From assembly GCA_900239685.1 (NCBI GenBank), contig OENT01000727.1, positions 1 through 64,000 on the forward strand: DNA of 64,000 nt, in the 5' to 3' direction. The notes below the pieces were generated by a model. It saw only the letters and a list, made by a program, of their open reading frames with translations. It had not been told where the DNA came from and made no database searches. Positions within the stretch are counted from its first letter, which is position 1; every line of letters starts with the position of its first letter. Below, in pieces: positions 53,467-64,000 of the stretch. The position numbers and the translations under genes were made by a program. Origin of the DNA: Rotaria macrura (taxonomy: Eukaryota; Rotifera; Eurotatoria; Philodinida; Philodinidae).

Positions 53467-55629
53467 GATGAATACTGATGATCTATAAAGAATCAACGTG
53501 CACACATGACACTTTGTACTTCTTCCTCAACAAAAAAAAAACACATTTTCCTCGCCATTTTTCCCTTTTCTGTAAGCAAGGATTGTATCGAACAAAATGT
53601 CGTCAAATGCGTAAATATGTTTGTCTGTCCCTTGATTCAAACGAATCAGAACACAATTCATTCTAGACCAATAGGAATGAATCATATAACGAAAGAGGGC
53701 GACATTTCGCAGACAACGGATTGATTCTTATTTGATTCACATTGTCGAGTCGACAATGTCGACTATAGATTGAACTAATTTTAAAATTGGGTATTAATCG
53801 AATCGAATGTATGAATAATGCATAGGAAATCAATATCAAACTGTAAAATATTTCATATTATGAATCTTTCAATCGAAAGTCAATAATACGATGTGAACAA
53901 AAAAAAGCTCGCAGAAGATGAATTTGTCTTTGTTGAATCGAATCAATCTGGTGCTCGATAAACTTCTATAGTTTTGAAAAATACCAATTTACATTCGTTA
54001 AACACGAATGATTATGTGGTTTCCATTTTCTAGTCATTGATATATAAAATTATATATTACGCATATGTGCTAATGATAGTCGACATTTTTTTTCCAAATA
54101 ATATGAAAAACTTAGATAATAAAAAGCATCTTTTCTTGACGCGAAAGAAACATAAAATGAATCGATTTGACCGTGTATTCGCCAGCAGACTGTTTAATGA
54201 ATTTCATACAATTATAATCAAATCTAAGATTGATTTTTCACTTTTCATATCTCATCACACTAGAATTATATCGACATAAAAAGAAATTTCTTGGACGAAC
54301 AAAAACATATTTCGATTTTGACCTTACTATCTTAATCACATTAATAAAAGCCAATCCTTTCATGCATTCGATCGACAATCGAGTTGTTGATACGCAATGA
54401 TATCTTCAATTAAGTTGTTACTATATCAGACGAAGATGTTAGATTCGAAGTCTAATAGAAGAAAGATATGTAAAGAAGAAAATTTATCTATCATTGATCA
54501 TTTGATAATCTGTCGAACTGTTTTATCATAGATTTCATCTGCGCAAGTAGCTTGTAGATTTGCATGAAACGTTAACAAAGTTAGACGTCTCGATATCTTC
54601 ATTCATGTTCATAGTCCATATCTGAATAAGATTTTGTATATCTGTTCACAACTGAAATAAATATTTAGATGTTATTTTTAAATAAACGAAAAAGTGATAA
54701 TAAGTTTTTTCTCGTAATAAAAATAGACATTAGTCTAAGTTTATTTTTAGCTAAGTATGTATTCAAGCTGTGACATAAAATACGTATCGACAGAAAAAAA
54801 GCATTAAACAAATTTAGCCTTGTGGGAATCTTACTTGATAATTATTATCTTTTATCAAACTTGTATCGAACATTGGTTTCGATTTTACAATATGTAATTA
54901 AAATATTTTATAGGTTCTTTTTCTAATAAAAGAAAGGTAATTTATATGAAAAGAATATGTATATAGGAGACGTTCTTGTACTCGTTGATTATGATGGAAT
55001 TATCATAGTACTATCATAGATCGAGGGTATGATATGATTACAACAGATTGGAAATAATATGACTTATATAAAACAAAAACGCATAGCTCTATTGGTCTTA
55101 AATTTATGAATTTGAATAAACGATAGTTCAATGAATGAATTTACGTCAACTAGTCAGTTAGGAAGTTTTCGATGCTGGATATAAAAAATATCGATTTTGT
55201 TTAGAATATCATTTAAGGGACTAACAGATATCATTCATGTTTTCGAAAGGTTAGTGTATAATGAGAGGCAATGGCCTCTGTTAAAATGGGCGTGGTTTTT
55301 GTTTGTCGATCTGCCTTATTCTCGAGAGCTCGAAAAATTTACACCGATCTCAAAAAAAAGATTAGAATAATAATTTGTTAATGCACTCAATTAGTTTTCT
55401 GCAAGTATGCATTGTACTTGTTTTTCACCAGTCTTGTGCCATTTGGTCTTAGAACTAATGAAAAAATATTTGATCCCTCATTAATCCCTAGGAGATTGAA
55501 TTTAGTGATGAAATAGAACTGGTAATTAATCTTTCATTGCGTTGCTACAAATATACATTTCTTCAAATCAACTATACTTGCATACTCAAAAACAACGATT
55601 TGAAACAAAACATTTTTTACGAATCTTAC
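53467..55629. other. Divergent intergenic region MAEL / thaumatin-like gene
   Basis: About 2.2 kb. Contains a small GTCGA-rich palindrome near 53744-53763 (ATTGTCGAGTCGACAAT). Frames such as 54037-54279 (+) have no recognisable features. Confidence 0.4.
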
Positions 55630-57088
55630 ATGGCTATAAATTCATTTGCCATTATCTTCGTGTGTGCTTTTTCGACAGGAGTATTAGGACGTGTATTTCG
55701 TATAACAAACAATTGCGATCAAAAGTTATGGTTTGGTATACAAGGTCAACCATTGGTCTATGGTGGTGGTTTTGAAGTTAACTCTCGTGCATCAACTGAT
55801 CTTCAAATTCCTGATGGATGGGTTCGTTACTATTATGCGTATTTCATTTTTGTTTCTTTATCTGGGATAATTCAAAACGAATAGGTAAGCGGACGAATTT
55901 GGCCACGTACAGGATGTCAATCAATTAATGGAAAATTAACGTGTGCTACAGGTAAGTATTTAATGGACGAATACTAATCATAGGCTTGATCTTTCGATAC
56001 ATAGGTGATTGTGGAGCTCCACTTAATGGATTTGGTGTACAATGTAATGGTATCGGTGGCCAACCACCAGCTACTATCGCAGAATTCACGTTGGACGGAT
56101 GGGGAGGATCAGATTATTACGATCTATCGAATGTTGATGGTCATTCAATTGGTATGACAATTCGACCTATTCCTGGTCAATATACGATGGTTAACAATCC
56201 TTCATTGGGAAAATACAATTGTGGAACTGTACGTGTATTATAGTTTAAAAGAAAGCATTTTAAAGACGCATTCAGTCCAGATGAAAATTCACATTTTACT
56301 ATCAATCGAATTCATGAGTGAAATTTAAAGTTATTGTTTTTTTCAGGCCACATGTACATTCGATGCAAGTAGATGTCCACCTGAATTACAAATGGATGAT
56401 GGTGCTGGTCATAGAGTATGTGCAAGTATTTGTGCTGCCATTCATAATGCTGAACAACGAGCTAAACATGACCATTTACAAAGAATCTACAATAATCCAG
56501 ATACACGTTCACTTGTGTGCTGCTCATGCGATGGAAATTATTGCGTACGATAGTTTTCATTTATAAGAATAATGAGCTAATTAGTTCTTATTTTGTTTTT
56601 TGTTCTAACGAAAGGTTTCTCCTCATGATAATGTCACACCAGGTCGAAAATGTTACGTTGAACAATGGCCTCGTTCTACTCAAAATACACGATATGATGA
56701 AGTATTCAAATCTCAATGTCCCGATGCTTATTCATGGCAGTTCGATGATTTTGCTAGTAAGAATAGAACCATTCGATGAATTAGATCTAACTTGACTTTT
56801 TGTTCAGGTACCTACCAATGTTACAAAGCCAACTATGAAATTATTCTTTGTCCATCGGGTAGTTCAATGACAAATGGACCGAATCCAACAACACCTGCAC
56901 CTAATCCAACTGGAACGCAGCCATCGTCAGGTAATACTTGCAATGGTCAAGGATTCGATACGAATGCTTATTGGTGTGACGGTGGTCGTCTCTGTTCGAA
57001 AGATGAGAAAGCATGTGGCTCAAATCCACATGCATGCTACAAAGAATCAATGTATCAGTGTGTTGGTGGACAACTTCGTCCAATATAG
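55630..57088 (+). CDS. Secreted thaumatin-like protein with C-terminal CBM52-like module
   Basis: Six exons: 55630-55821, 55885-55951, 56005-56228, 56347-56544, 56615-56756 and 56808-57088; 367 residues. Residues 1-20 are a signal peptide. The thaumatin domain (about 21-290) has RITNNC, GRIWPRTGC, CGAPLNGFGVQCNG, AEFTLDG and DYYDLSNVDG, so the acidic cleft residues of the REDDD motif appear kept, as in antifungal, glucan-binding members. CCSCDGNYC and QCPDAYSWQFDD complete the fold. A Pro/Thr linker (about 298-315) leads to a ~50-residue Cys module (CNGQGFDTNAYWCDGGRLC, ACYKESMYQCVGGQL) that resembles CBM52, a carbohydrate-binding domain best known from fungi. Probably extracellular and glucan-directed. 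Donor of exon 1 is GTTCGT. Five introns and base composition like the neighbours show it is settled in this genome. Confidence 0.9.
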
Positions 57089-57159
57089 ATGACAGAAATA
57101 CGAAGACTTATTTCTTTCATTGTTTTTATGAAAACAAAACTCTTGAACGTTAACTTGAA

Positions 57160-57165
57160 AATAAA
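57160..57165 (+). terminator. Poly(A) signal AATAAA for the thaumatin-like gene
   Basis: AATAAA 72 bases after the stop codon, well placed for polyadenylation. Confidence 0.5.
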
Positions 57166-57250
57166 GATAACTTCTTCACGAGAGATTTAAATAAGATAAA
57201 AGTATTTAATTACGACTTGGCGCAAACAACTACGAAGAAACTGATTGTTA

Positions 57251-57612
57251 ATGATAGAAAAAGATATTCAGTGGCTCACATATCATTTTAATAAAGAATT
57301 TATGTTACACGTTGCATTAGAACAATTACATCATATTGATAATGATAATAATAATAACTGTACTAATAATGAAATCGATTCAGTAGATAAAAAATTTATG
57401 CATGAATATTTTTTTTTAAATTGATTTCACTTGATTTTTATTGTTAGGACGATTCAATACTAAGTGATTATTCGATATTCTCAAATCAGATACAGGATGA
57501 ATCAAGCGAAAGAAAATTAAAATATGTATTTAATTTGACAATTTATCTATGGATTTTATTAATTATTTGGATTATTTTTCATATGTGGACTTCGTCAACC
57601 TATTTCAAATAA
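57251..57612 (+). CDS. Small tail-anchored membrane protein, unknown
   Basis: Two exons, 57251-57382 and 57448-57612, give 98 residues; too fragmented to show as one long frame. The join uses TCA|GTAGAT and TTGTTAG|GAC, a 65-bp intron typical of this window. The N-terminal half is soluble and rich in His, Asn and Asp (QLHHIDNDNNNN). The C-terminus has one strong hydrophobic segment, YLWILLIIWIIFHMW, then ten residues, so it looks like a C-tail anchor. I recognise no family. It starts 162 bases after the thaumatin-like stop on the same strand. It may be a chance model, but intron size, phase and the clean membrane segment favour a gene. Confidence 0.45.
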
Positions 57613-60600
57613 TATTCTTCAAAGTATTTTATATTGATCAATGAAATATATTGATGATTTCATTAGTTTTATTAAGAATGTACAGAATTTTCTAAGTAAC
57701 AACTGCCGATGTAACATGCAAATCATACAACAACATTATAGATTTTTCTCAATCTATGATGTTTCCAGTTTGTCACACTATCGAACTGAATCAGAGTACT
57801 ATTCTAGTGTTGTTTTGATTAGAATTGAAAATTCTCTAACAATATAATTTACTTGGGATATGACTCAAATCAAATCACAGATCACTACAACGCGCAGATA
57901 TATTCTTGATATTTCACACAATTTGACACAAGGATTCTATGGATATGAAGGCATGGAAAAAAACATAGTACACACGTACATATCTTCAATTTGACTCGTC
58001 TATTAAAGGATATGTATGTTTCTTTTTGCAAGCAATATTGATTTGTACGAATATTAGTAACAGAATGTTAAAAAAATTCAACTTTTGAAAACACAAGTGT
58101 AGTAGTTAAATTCTAGGTATGCTAGTGAATGTTGAGTACATGTAAATTTACTCTTAAGTTAGACCTTGATTCGTACAGCTAAATCAACATACTTACATGC
58201 ATCGGTTTAGACACAATTTTCATTCGTTTATGAATGAAAGATAAGAATATTTAGGCGATTGATGAGTCCACATGAAAAAAAAACTAATAATGGAACTATC
58301 GAATCGTTTTGTTTTCTTGTCAAGTAATCTGAATGTATAATTTGGTTAAAAACGCTATATTTTGAGATTTTGAATAATGAATCAGTTCTTGACTGTATTT
58401 TTATAAATTGTTTTTTGTTTCAATGAATAACTTGTCATCACTAGATGTTTTCACAATTTTGAGATATTTTCAAAAATAGTACTTCCAATCTAGAATCTTT
58501 ATGACTTAATATCGAATAACAGCAAATGAGAGTTGGTGAGTGTTTATACTATTGAAAGAAATTCCGAGAAACTATAGTATTAATTTTTAATTCGATGTTT
58601 AGAAAGAATGAAGTGTTTAGCTCCTAAACAACTAGAATTAAAAATTGAACAATCGTTGCTGTTCAAAAGTGATCAGTTTCGTACCGTGTCATGTTTTTGA
58701 CAGTCAATGTTGATGGATAGATTTATCTGTATTGTCACCGTAACTTAGTTGTCGACTGCAGTTTACGTACCTTTCAAATTTTCTTGTTATTGTCGTTCAG
58801 AAATATGAGTTCAAAAGAAAATATTCGAAAGTCTATTCACGATGGCTAATATCCGATACTGGAAAAACCTAAATCAAATACCACATGATGGAATTGTTTT
58901 AATCGTATTAAAGACACTAAGGATGAAGTCATTAGTTACGTACAATGTGTACATAATGTATTTGTTGAAAAACAAAACGTGTTTATATTATTGCTCGGGT
59001 CGGTTGCATGTTCAAAAATTTGAACCCGTGCAGTACTCTATTTCGACTACGATGATGTTGATTCGATGCGTATCAGTGAGAAACAGTAAAGAATGAAAGA
59101 AATGATTCGGGTTTTCAGACCTTTGTCTTCGAGATATCGATGTTTTATTGGACTTTTCAATAGAAGGACTGTCACTCCCTCGGGTCACTTAAAAATCAAA
59201 GTTCACCTTTCGATATCAAACTTTACATGAAGAACGTTCTGAATGAGACTAGTTCATCGAAGAAGCTGTAATTTTCTCAATATTTCATATAATCTTTAGG
59301 TGTTCAATATCTGACATTCTCGTTTATCTTAATTCTTATGTGTACAGCTTGAAAACGGACATATTAGAGAAGTTAACATTTTTCCTAAGAATTGCTCTCG
59401 TTAATAATTTCGCCCATGCACCATTTGAAATCAAAACTCGAAATTTCATGTTTTAGGTGATCGGCGCGCGTGACATCATAGCCTTCCATTGCAAAGTGTA
59501 GTAAAACTTCCATATTTAAATAACGAAGGTTTGAAAAACTTAACTGATGGTGTTTCATTTTTTCTCTTGATTGATTTGTTTTTAGCTATTTTCAGTTTAT
59601 CATGAATCATGATAGTGAAATAAAGAGGTCCGGTACAATGATATACATGAACTCTAGTTCTATCATGAAATGTTTTACTTTTGATTTGATTTGATTTTGG
59701 TGTGAATGTAAATCTAGATATTTTCTAGGCTTCAGACATTAGTAGAGAACGATCAGTTCTGTTTTGAAAAGTAACATTATGCAAAATAAATACGATCCGT
59801 AACCTTTAGCAAACTAACACATGCGTGTATTGCCATTCTAGAATCTCATAACGAATTCGTTTGCTAATCTTTTCATATTGTGAGCATCCAATTAATGTTA
59901 TTTAAACGGTGCTTTGAATTCATGCAGAAGAAGTGTAGGATTCGTTTGATGAGAAATGCCTCGAATTGTTCAATGATAATGGAAAGTGTTAAATATATAT
60001 ATATATAAGATATTTCTCACGATAAGATGCCATCGTAAATCATAAATGATTCTCAATTTAAGTTTCTTGCCAAATATGATCGTCGTAATCTTCTAAAATC
60101 ATAATTTTAAGATTGATTATCTTATACAAAATAGTTAGATCATGATATGGTATTTTGTGTCAAGAGCACAATGCTATGTTGGAAATTGATGCGTCATTTA
60201 GTTATGTAGAAATCATAGAAGAATGGAAACAAAAATCACATTTATCTCATTTCTAATTGTTTTGGGTCAAATGACTCTCTAATCTTAAGCTAGTTATTCA
60301 TTTGACATTTTTTCACATTCAGTACAGAGCATGCGACACCATTATTGAACTAAACATATACTTTTAAATATTATTTGTAATCCGGACTGTTTTTTACTCA
60401 TTGGGGATTGTTAACCGGTTTAGAAATCGATAATCAAGTGAAAAATGACAAAATAAGAACGAACTAATAGTACTCTTCGTGGTTCTAGTCGATTAGATTT
60501 CCCCCTACAACGTTTGATGAATAACTAGATAAAATGATGAAAGTTGATAGTATAAATGTTTTATTTCAAAAGTAATTTCTATGGAAACACATTTGAATGA

Positions 60601-60699
60601 AGAATACTACAGATATTTTGCAATATGTGTAATACAAAAACTGAACCTTGAAAAATATCGAAATATGCTGTTATCTTGTATTCACGTTTATGTTGATGT
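57613..60699. other. 3-kb intergenic stretch, no gene recognised
   Basis: AT-rich. Frames at 57641-57847 and 58842-59096 (+) have no motif or plausible splice partners. A (TA)n run lies at about 59993-60006. Confidence 0.4.
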
Positions 60700-60957
60700 T
60701 TATTTTTTGTTGTCCGATATAATACTGTTGACAAATGAATCTAATGCTCGTTTGGGACAACAGCAATAGTGTTTCTGTGAAAACCAACAGGTAATGCCAT
60801 CGCCACCATCACTTTCTGCTGCTTTGAAACATCCATCAGGACATGAATTACCAATGAAACAAAACGGAGAAATACCATACCATTTACAGATTTCATTCGT
60901 CGACATTGGAGTAATCATTAAAAGAAAAATGCAAACGTAATATGTATTAAACAACAT
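60700..60957 (-). CDS. Small secreted cysteine-rich protein
   Basis: Single exon, 85 residues. A hydrophobic leader (LFNTYYVCIFLLMITP) is followed by a compact domain with eight cysteines (24, 33, 39, 43, 57, 65, 66, 67): CKWYGISPFC, NSCPDGC, ITCWFSQKHYCCC. The CxWxGxxPxC...CxxxC...CC spacing resembles small secreted domains found in nematodes and other invertebrates, usually without known function. Defence peptide or cuticle/mucus component are guesses. The start is the only Met giving a signal peptide; an internal Met18 would lose it. No clear neighbours. Confidence 0.65.
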   Translation of the reverse strand: MLFNTYYVCIFLLMITPMSTNEICKWYGISPFCFIGNSCPDGCFKAAESDGGDGITCWFSQKHYCCCPKRALDSFVNSIISDNKK

Positions 60958-61368
60958 GTTTGATGCGATTGTACTCTAATACTCTGTGTTCGTTGATATG
61001 AAAAGTAAGAGAATATAGTCACGAGTTTGTCTGACTTATTATCTAATACTATAGGCTTCTTTGCATTTGTATTTTATTCATTCATTCTTTATCTGTATCT
61101 TCTTTCTCTTTCTTTCCGTCTTTCAACATTCCTTATTGAAAGCTAGAATAGCAAAAAGAAAAAGAAAGTTTTTTTTTTTAATATGAAAGTTTATTTTTCC
61201 ACATAGGGTTAACAAGAATTGATAACCTAAAGAGAATATAATAAACAAACATAAAGACAAACAGCTATTTTCTCTTTTCTGTCACTTAGCTGTCGTCATC
61301 TCCTCTAGACGTCTGAAATGTATAAATTAACAAAACAAAGTAAAAATAATGTATGGGTTCATGTAGTA
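60958..61368. other. Gap before the CGCGGT element
   Basis: AT-rich with T/C-rich runs near 61080-61135. No gene recognised. Confidence 0.4.
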
Positions 61369-62901
61369 CCGACGGAAAAAAATTTGCTAAAAAACGTGGT
61401 TAAATGCGTTTTTCAAAACCGCGGTTTGGAACGGTATTTCGAAACGCGGGAGTCAGACCGTTTATTCGTCTTTTCAAAAACAGTAAAAACCGCGGTTTTT
61501 TCAAGACGCGGTATTAAAAAATCGCATTAACGGTCTGACTCCCGCGTTTTTTGGAAACGCAAAATACCGGGATTTCTTGACACCGCGGTACAGAGCGGTT
61601 TTTTAAGATGTACTCAAACTATGAAAAAACATAACCAAAATTATTTACACTTTCATAGTACTACTTACTAACCTCTTGGTACAGGTAATTTCTATAGGAA
61701 TTTTTAATTGCTGCTCGTTTTTCACTTAATCGGCCAGGAAGAAATCTAGTTATATATACTTTATTTATTTTTGGTCGAGGCTGGATTCGAACGCTAGTTT
61801 TTCACATATACTTCTACTTCTCTAAATTCTTATTTGACTATACAAACCACTCGATCATATTTGTGCACAAAAATCTATCAGCGAATCTGTCTTATAAGCT
61901 GATCGAGCAAAGGGAAACTGATTTATGATTTTGTAATTTTTTTAAAAATTTTTAGTCGATTGATTACAATCGATGAAATCGGAAAAATCAACAAAAACAT
62001 TAAAAAAATAACAGAAACCAGAAAAAATAATTAAATCAGGAAAATCAGAAAATAAATTAAATCAGGAAATTCAAACGACTCTTGTTTAAGCTGTTTCACC
62101 CACCCTTGATTTAAATTTTGAACAACAAGGATACAAAACTTTATATCGTTGATCGAATCATTGAATTTTTGTTTGATTTTTTAATTTTACAATTAATCAA
62201 GAATAAAAAAAATCAGCTGTACCCGGCTTCACTGCTAGGATATTGCACTGATTCCCTCTCAAATGAGATCCACTCTACGAAAACAAAATTCTTTAATGCA
62301 ATTAAACGACATACTCTCCTGGCCCAGAAACTCAATATGCAGTCTTTTTTCTCGATTGTACATTTCATTTCGCTCTCAAATTTTATTTTAAAAATACTTT
62401 GATTTCGCAAAATACATTTCACATAAGAGGTACTCATTCGTGACTACAGTTAAAACGATATTAACAGTGTTTCATGCGATCTGAAACTGCAAGGTTGGAT
62501 TCCAAAGTTATAATTGCGAAAATCTCCGTGTCGGACAATCCAGACTAATCGCGTTTCCAAATACCGCGGTTGCAATGGTATTTACTGCGGTTCTCAAAAC
62601 CGCGTTTCCAAATACCGCGGTTATAATGGTATTGACTGCGGTTCTCAAAAACGCGTCTAATTGCGTTTCTGAATATCGCGTTTACAATGTTGTTCACTGC
62701 GGCTTTGGGAAACCGCGTCGAACCGCGTTTTCGAATACCGCGGTATTCGTTCAGGAAACTGCGTTTCATTTAAAACGCAGCGATAAAAACCGCGATTAAC
62801 CGCATTTTTTTCAGCGACACTGCGATTTTCTAGGAAAAACCGCGGTTAAGTGAAAATAATCACGGTTGACCGCGATTTTTCCCTAAAACTTTTTCCGTGG
62901 G
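61369..62901. repeat. CGCGGT-palindrome element with terminal inverted repeats
   Basis: About 1.5 kb. Left end CCGACGGAAAAAAATTT and right end ...TTTTTCCGTGGG are imperfect inverted repeats (CC[G/C]ACGGAAAAA), each flanked by TA. Both arms (61380-61620 and 62540-62890) are made of degenerate ACCGCGGT, AACGCGTT and AAAACCGC words, sharply more CG-rich than the surroundings. The left arm holds a perfect 20-bp inverted repeat at 61443-61462 and 61529-61548. The centre (61620-62540) is AT-rich with no gene. Architecture fits a non-autonomous TIR element; TA flanks would suit a Tc1/mariner- or PIF-like target, but no transposase is present and the mobilising family is unknown. Confidence 0.7.
61772..61868 (-). 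pseudogene. Degenerate tRNA-like sequence inside the CGCGGT element
   Basis: On the minus strand TGATCGAGTGG (61848-61858) resembles a Pol III A box and CGTTCGAATCC (61783-61793) is one mismatch from the B box; CCTCGACCA follows as a would-be acceptor 3' strand. The ~65-base spacing suits a class II (Leu/Ser-type) tRNA. The 5' acceptor strand does not pair, so it is a tRNA relic or the head of a tRNA-derived short element rather than a working tRNA. Confidence 0.35.
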
Positions 62902-62985
62902 TATAAGATATTAAAGAATGATAAAGAAAGAAAAAAAGGAACGTATATAACAACTTTAGATGTGTGAGTGTGTGGAGCAGAGATC

Positions 62986-63097
62986 CGAGACTCACCGAGT
63001 TTACTCGCCTCGCACCGCCACGAGACGAGGCGAGTCGGCATTTCCTACAACGCGGCAAGCACGAGTTGACTTTGTAACTCGCCGAGTCGACTCGCCT
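62986..63097. repeat. GAGTCGACTC palindrome cluster
   Basis: A GC-rich island of ~110 bases. It contains perfect 10-bp arms ACTCGCCTCG (63003-63012) and CGAGGCGAGT (63026-63035), further ACTCG/CGAGT copies, and the palindrome GAGTCGACTC at 63084-63093. It lies ~85 bases beyond the CGCGGT element but uses a different word. Confidence 0.6.
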
Positions 63098-64000
63098 ATA
63101 CTTAGACTGTTATTTCCGATGAATAAATGGCAAATCTTTAAGGATATCTTTCGATTTTATGCAGCTCTTTCTAAGCGTTTCCCTTTTTAGTGAAGTTTAT
63201 CAAATCGGGACGATAAATTAGTGTGGAGGGTGTCTCAACACTCAGCTTAAAAAAGAAAACTGTATATCTCTAAAGAGTGATGAACAAATTATCTGATGTT
63301 TTGCGTAATGGTAGAGGATAGTTGCAAGCTTCTATTTAAGTGGTAGCCGCTTATTAACACACTTCTATCAGTCATCAACCAAAAAAAAATAGAAACGTAT
63401 CCCAAAGTTTATTCGCAGATTCCATTTTGTAGGCATTGTTATACTGATCATTTTGGTTAAAGAATTGTTCTATTTTCATCAAGAACTAACGGATCAGAGT
63501 CAAAGTACTAGAAAATGTCGTATGTTTTGACTAGCACTATTTGCTGTTCTCCACAATTTTTACTCGGGTAAAACCTTTTCTTGATGAACATGGAACATCT
63601 GTTAGCCACATTGATCAGTTAATAAGACCTCTAAAAATATGATTCTTCAGTAAGTTCTCGAGTAGCGTTGCTATTTAGTTCACTGTCCAGAGGAGTACTT
63701 TATCAAACTTTAACTAACGTCACTGGTGTGTTTAGATCTTGTCAGTGTAAAAAGATTTGAGAGGATTTTGTGAAGTTAGATAAAATAGAGAAAACTCAAG
63801 AATTCAACTAAAGTATAACATAATTTTGAAAATCTAAGAACAGGGGAATTTGCGTCCAACTACAGAAACCCCAAATTTATAGTTTATCTTTAGCAAATAA
63901 ATGTGAATTTTTATCTTTTAAATTAGTGATAATAATTCTAATTGATGTTATTCAACCATTTACTGATGGATAAAAACTTTGAAGTATCTCCACCATTAGA
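63098..64000. other. Right-hand flank, nothing recognised
   Basis: AT-rich with no coding exon that I can support. Confidence 0.4.

Noticed and set aside
55537-55629. Upstream extension of the thaumatin-like frame
   Set aside because: It starts at TTG and would bury the signal peptide; the ATG at 55630 gives a clean one.
58842-59096. 84-residue frame (+)
   Set aside because: No recognisable domain, signal peptide or splice partners.
61772-61868. Functional tRNA gene
   Set aside because: A- and B-box-like motifs are present but the acceptor stem does not pair, so it is listed as a relic.
61369-62901. CpG-island promoter or CRISPR-like array
   Set aside because: CG richness comes from repeated ACCGCGGT words with inverted ends; no adjacent gene start is seen.

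Overview
The window reads as a piece of an AT-rich animal nuclear genome and fits a bdelloid rotifer best (Rotaria- or Adineta-like). Genes are cut by many GT-AG introns, mostly 50-70 bp with some very long ones. The gene set is metazoan: Homer, SF3B4, Maelstrom, COX5A, ELMOD, DCN1-like, and a lophotrochozoan-type neuropeptide F. Polypyrimidine-AG signals sit directly at or a few bases before several start codons, as expected where spliced-leader trans-splicing is used (reported for rotifers). A G/T-rich tract resembles the TGTGGG telomere unit reported for bdelloids. The species call is inference. I reconstructed all gene models by hand from reading frame, intron phase and family alignment; exon sums close in frame for every gene listed.

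Layout. 1-2.0 kb: telomere-like G/T tract, an array of AAAGT hairpins, then a C/A tract. 2.1-4.9 kb (+): membrane-anchored protein ending in a phospholipase A2 domain. 5.5-6.9 kb: repeat elements. 7.4-16.2 kb (-): mitochondrial RNase P nuclease PRORP, a second tandem PRORP whose catalytic aspartates are mostly gone, and SF3B4. 18.0-20.8 kb (+): Homer. 25.2-29.9 kb (-): malic enzyme with a mitochondrial-type leader. 30.9-31.4 kb (+): neuropeptide F precursor ending in an EF-hand motif. 32.2-53.5 kb (-): five co-oriented genes, in transcription order MAEL, COX5A, ELMOD, an unnamed WD40 protein, and a DCN1-like gene with a 6.6-kb intron. 55.6-57.6 kb (+): thaumatin-like protein with a C-terminal CBM52-like module, and a small tail-anchored protein. 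60.7-61.0 kb (-): small secreted Cys-rich protein. 61.4-63.1 kb: CG-rich palindromic repeat elements.

The most unusual items are: (1) the tandem PRORP pair sharing five intron positions, with one copy apparently a pseudoenzyme; (2) the neuropeptide F precursor carrying a canonical EF-hand loop; (3) several non-coding elements, each built from repeats of its own short palindromic word (AAAGT, GGGATGGGAC, ACCGCGGT, GAGTCGACTC), which look like one recurring architecture with different words. I see no recognisable retrotransposon, virus-derived element, CRISPR array or rRNA gene. Long stretches (20.8-25.2, 32.6-39.1 and 57.6-60.7 kb) show no gene I can support.
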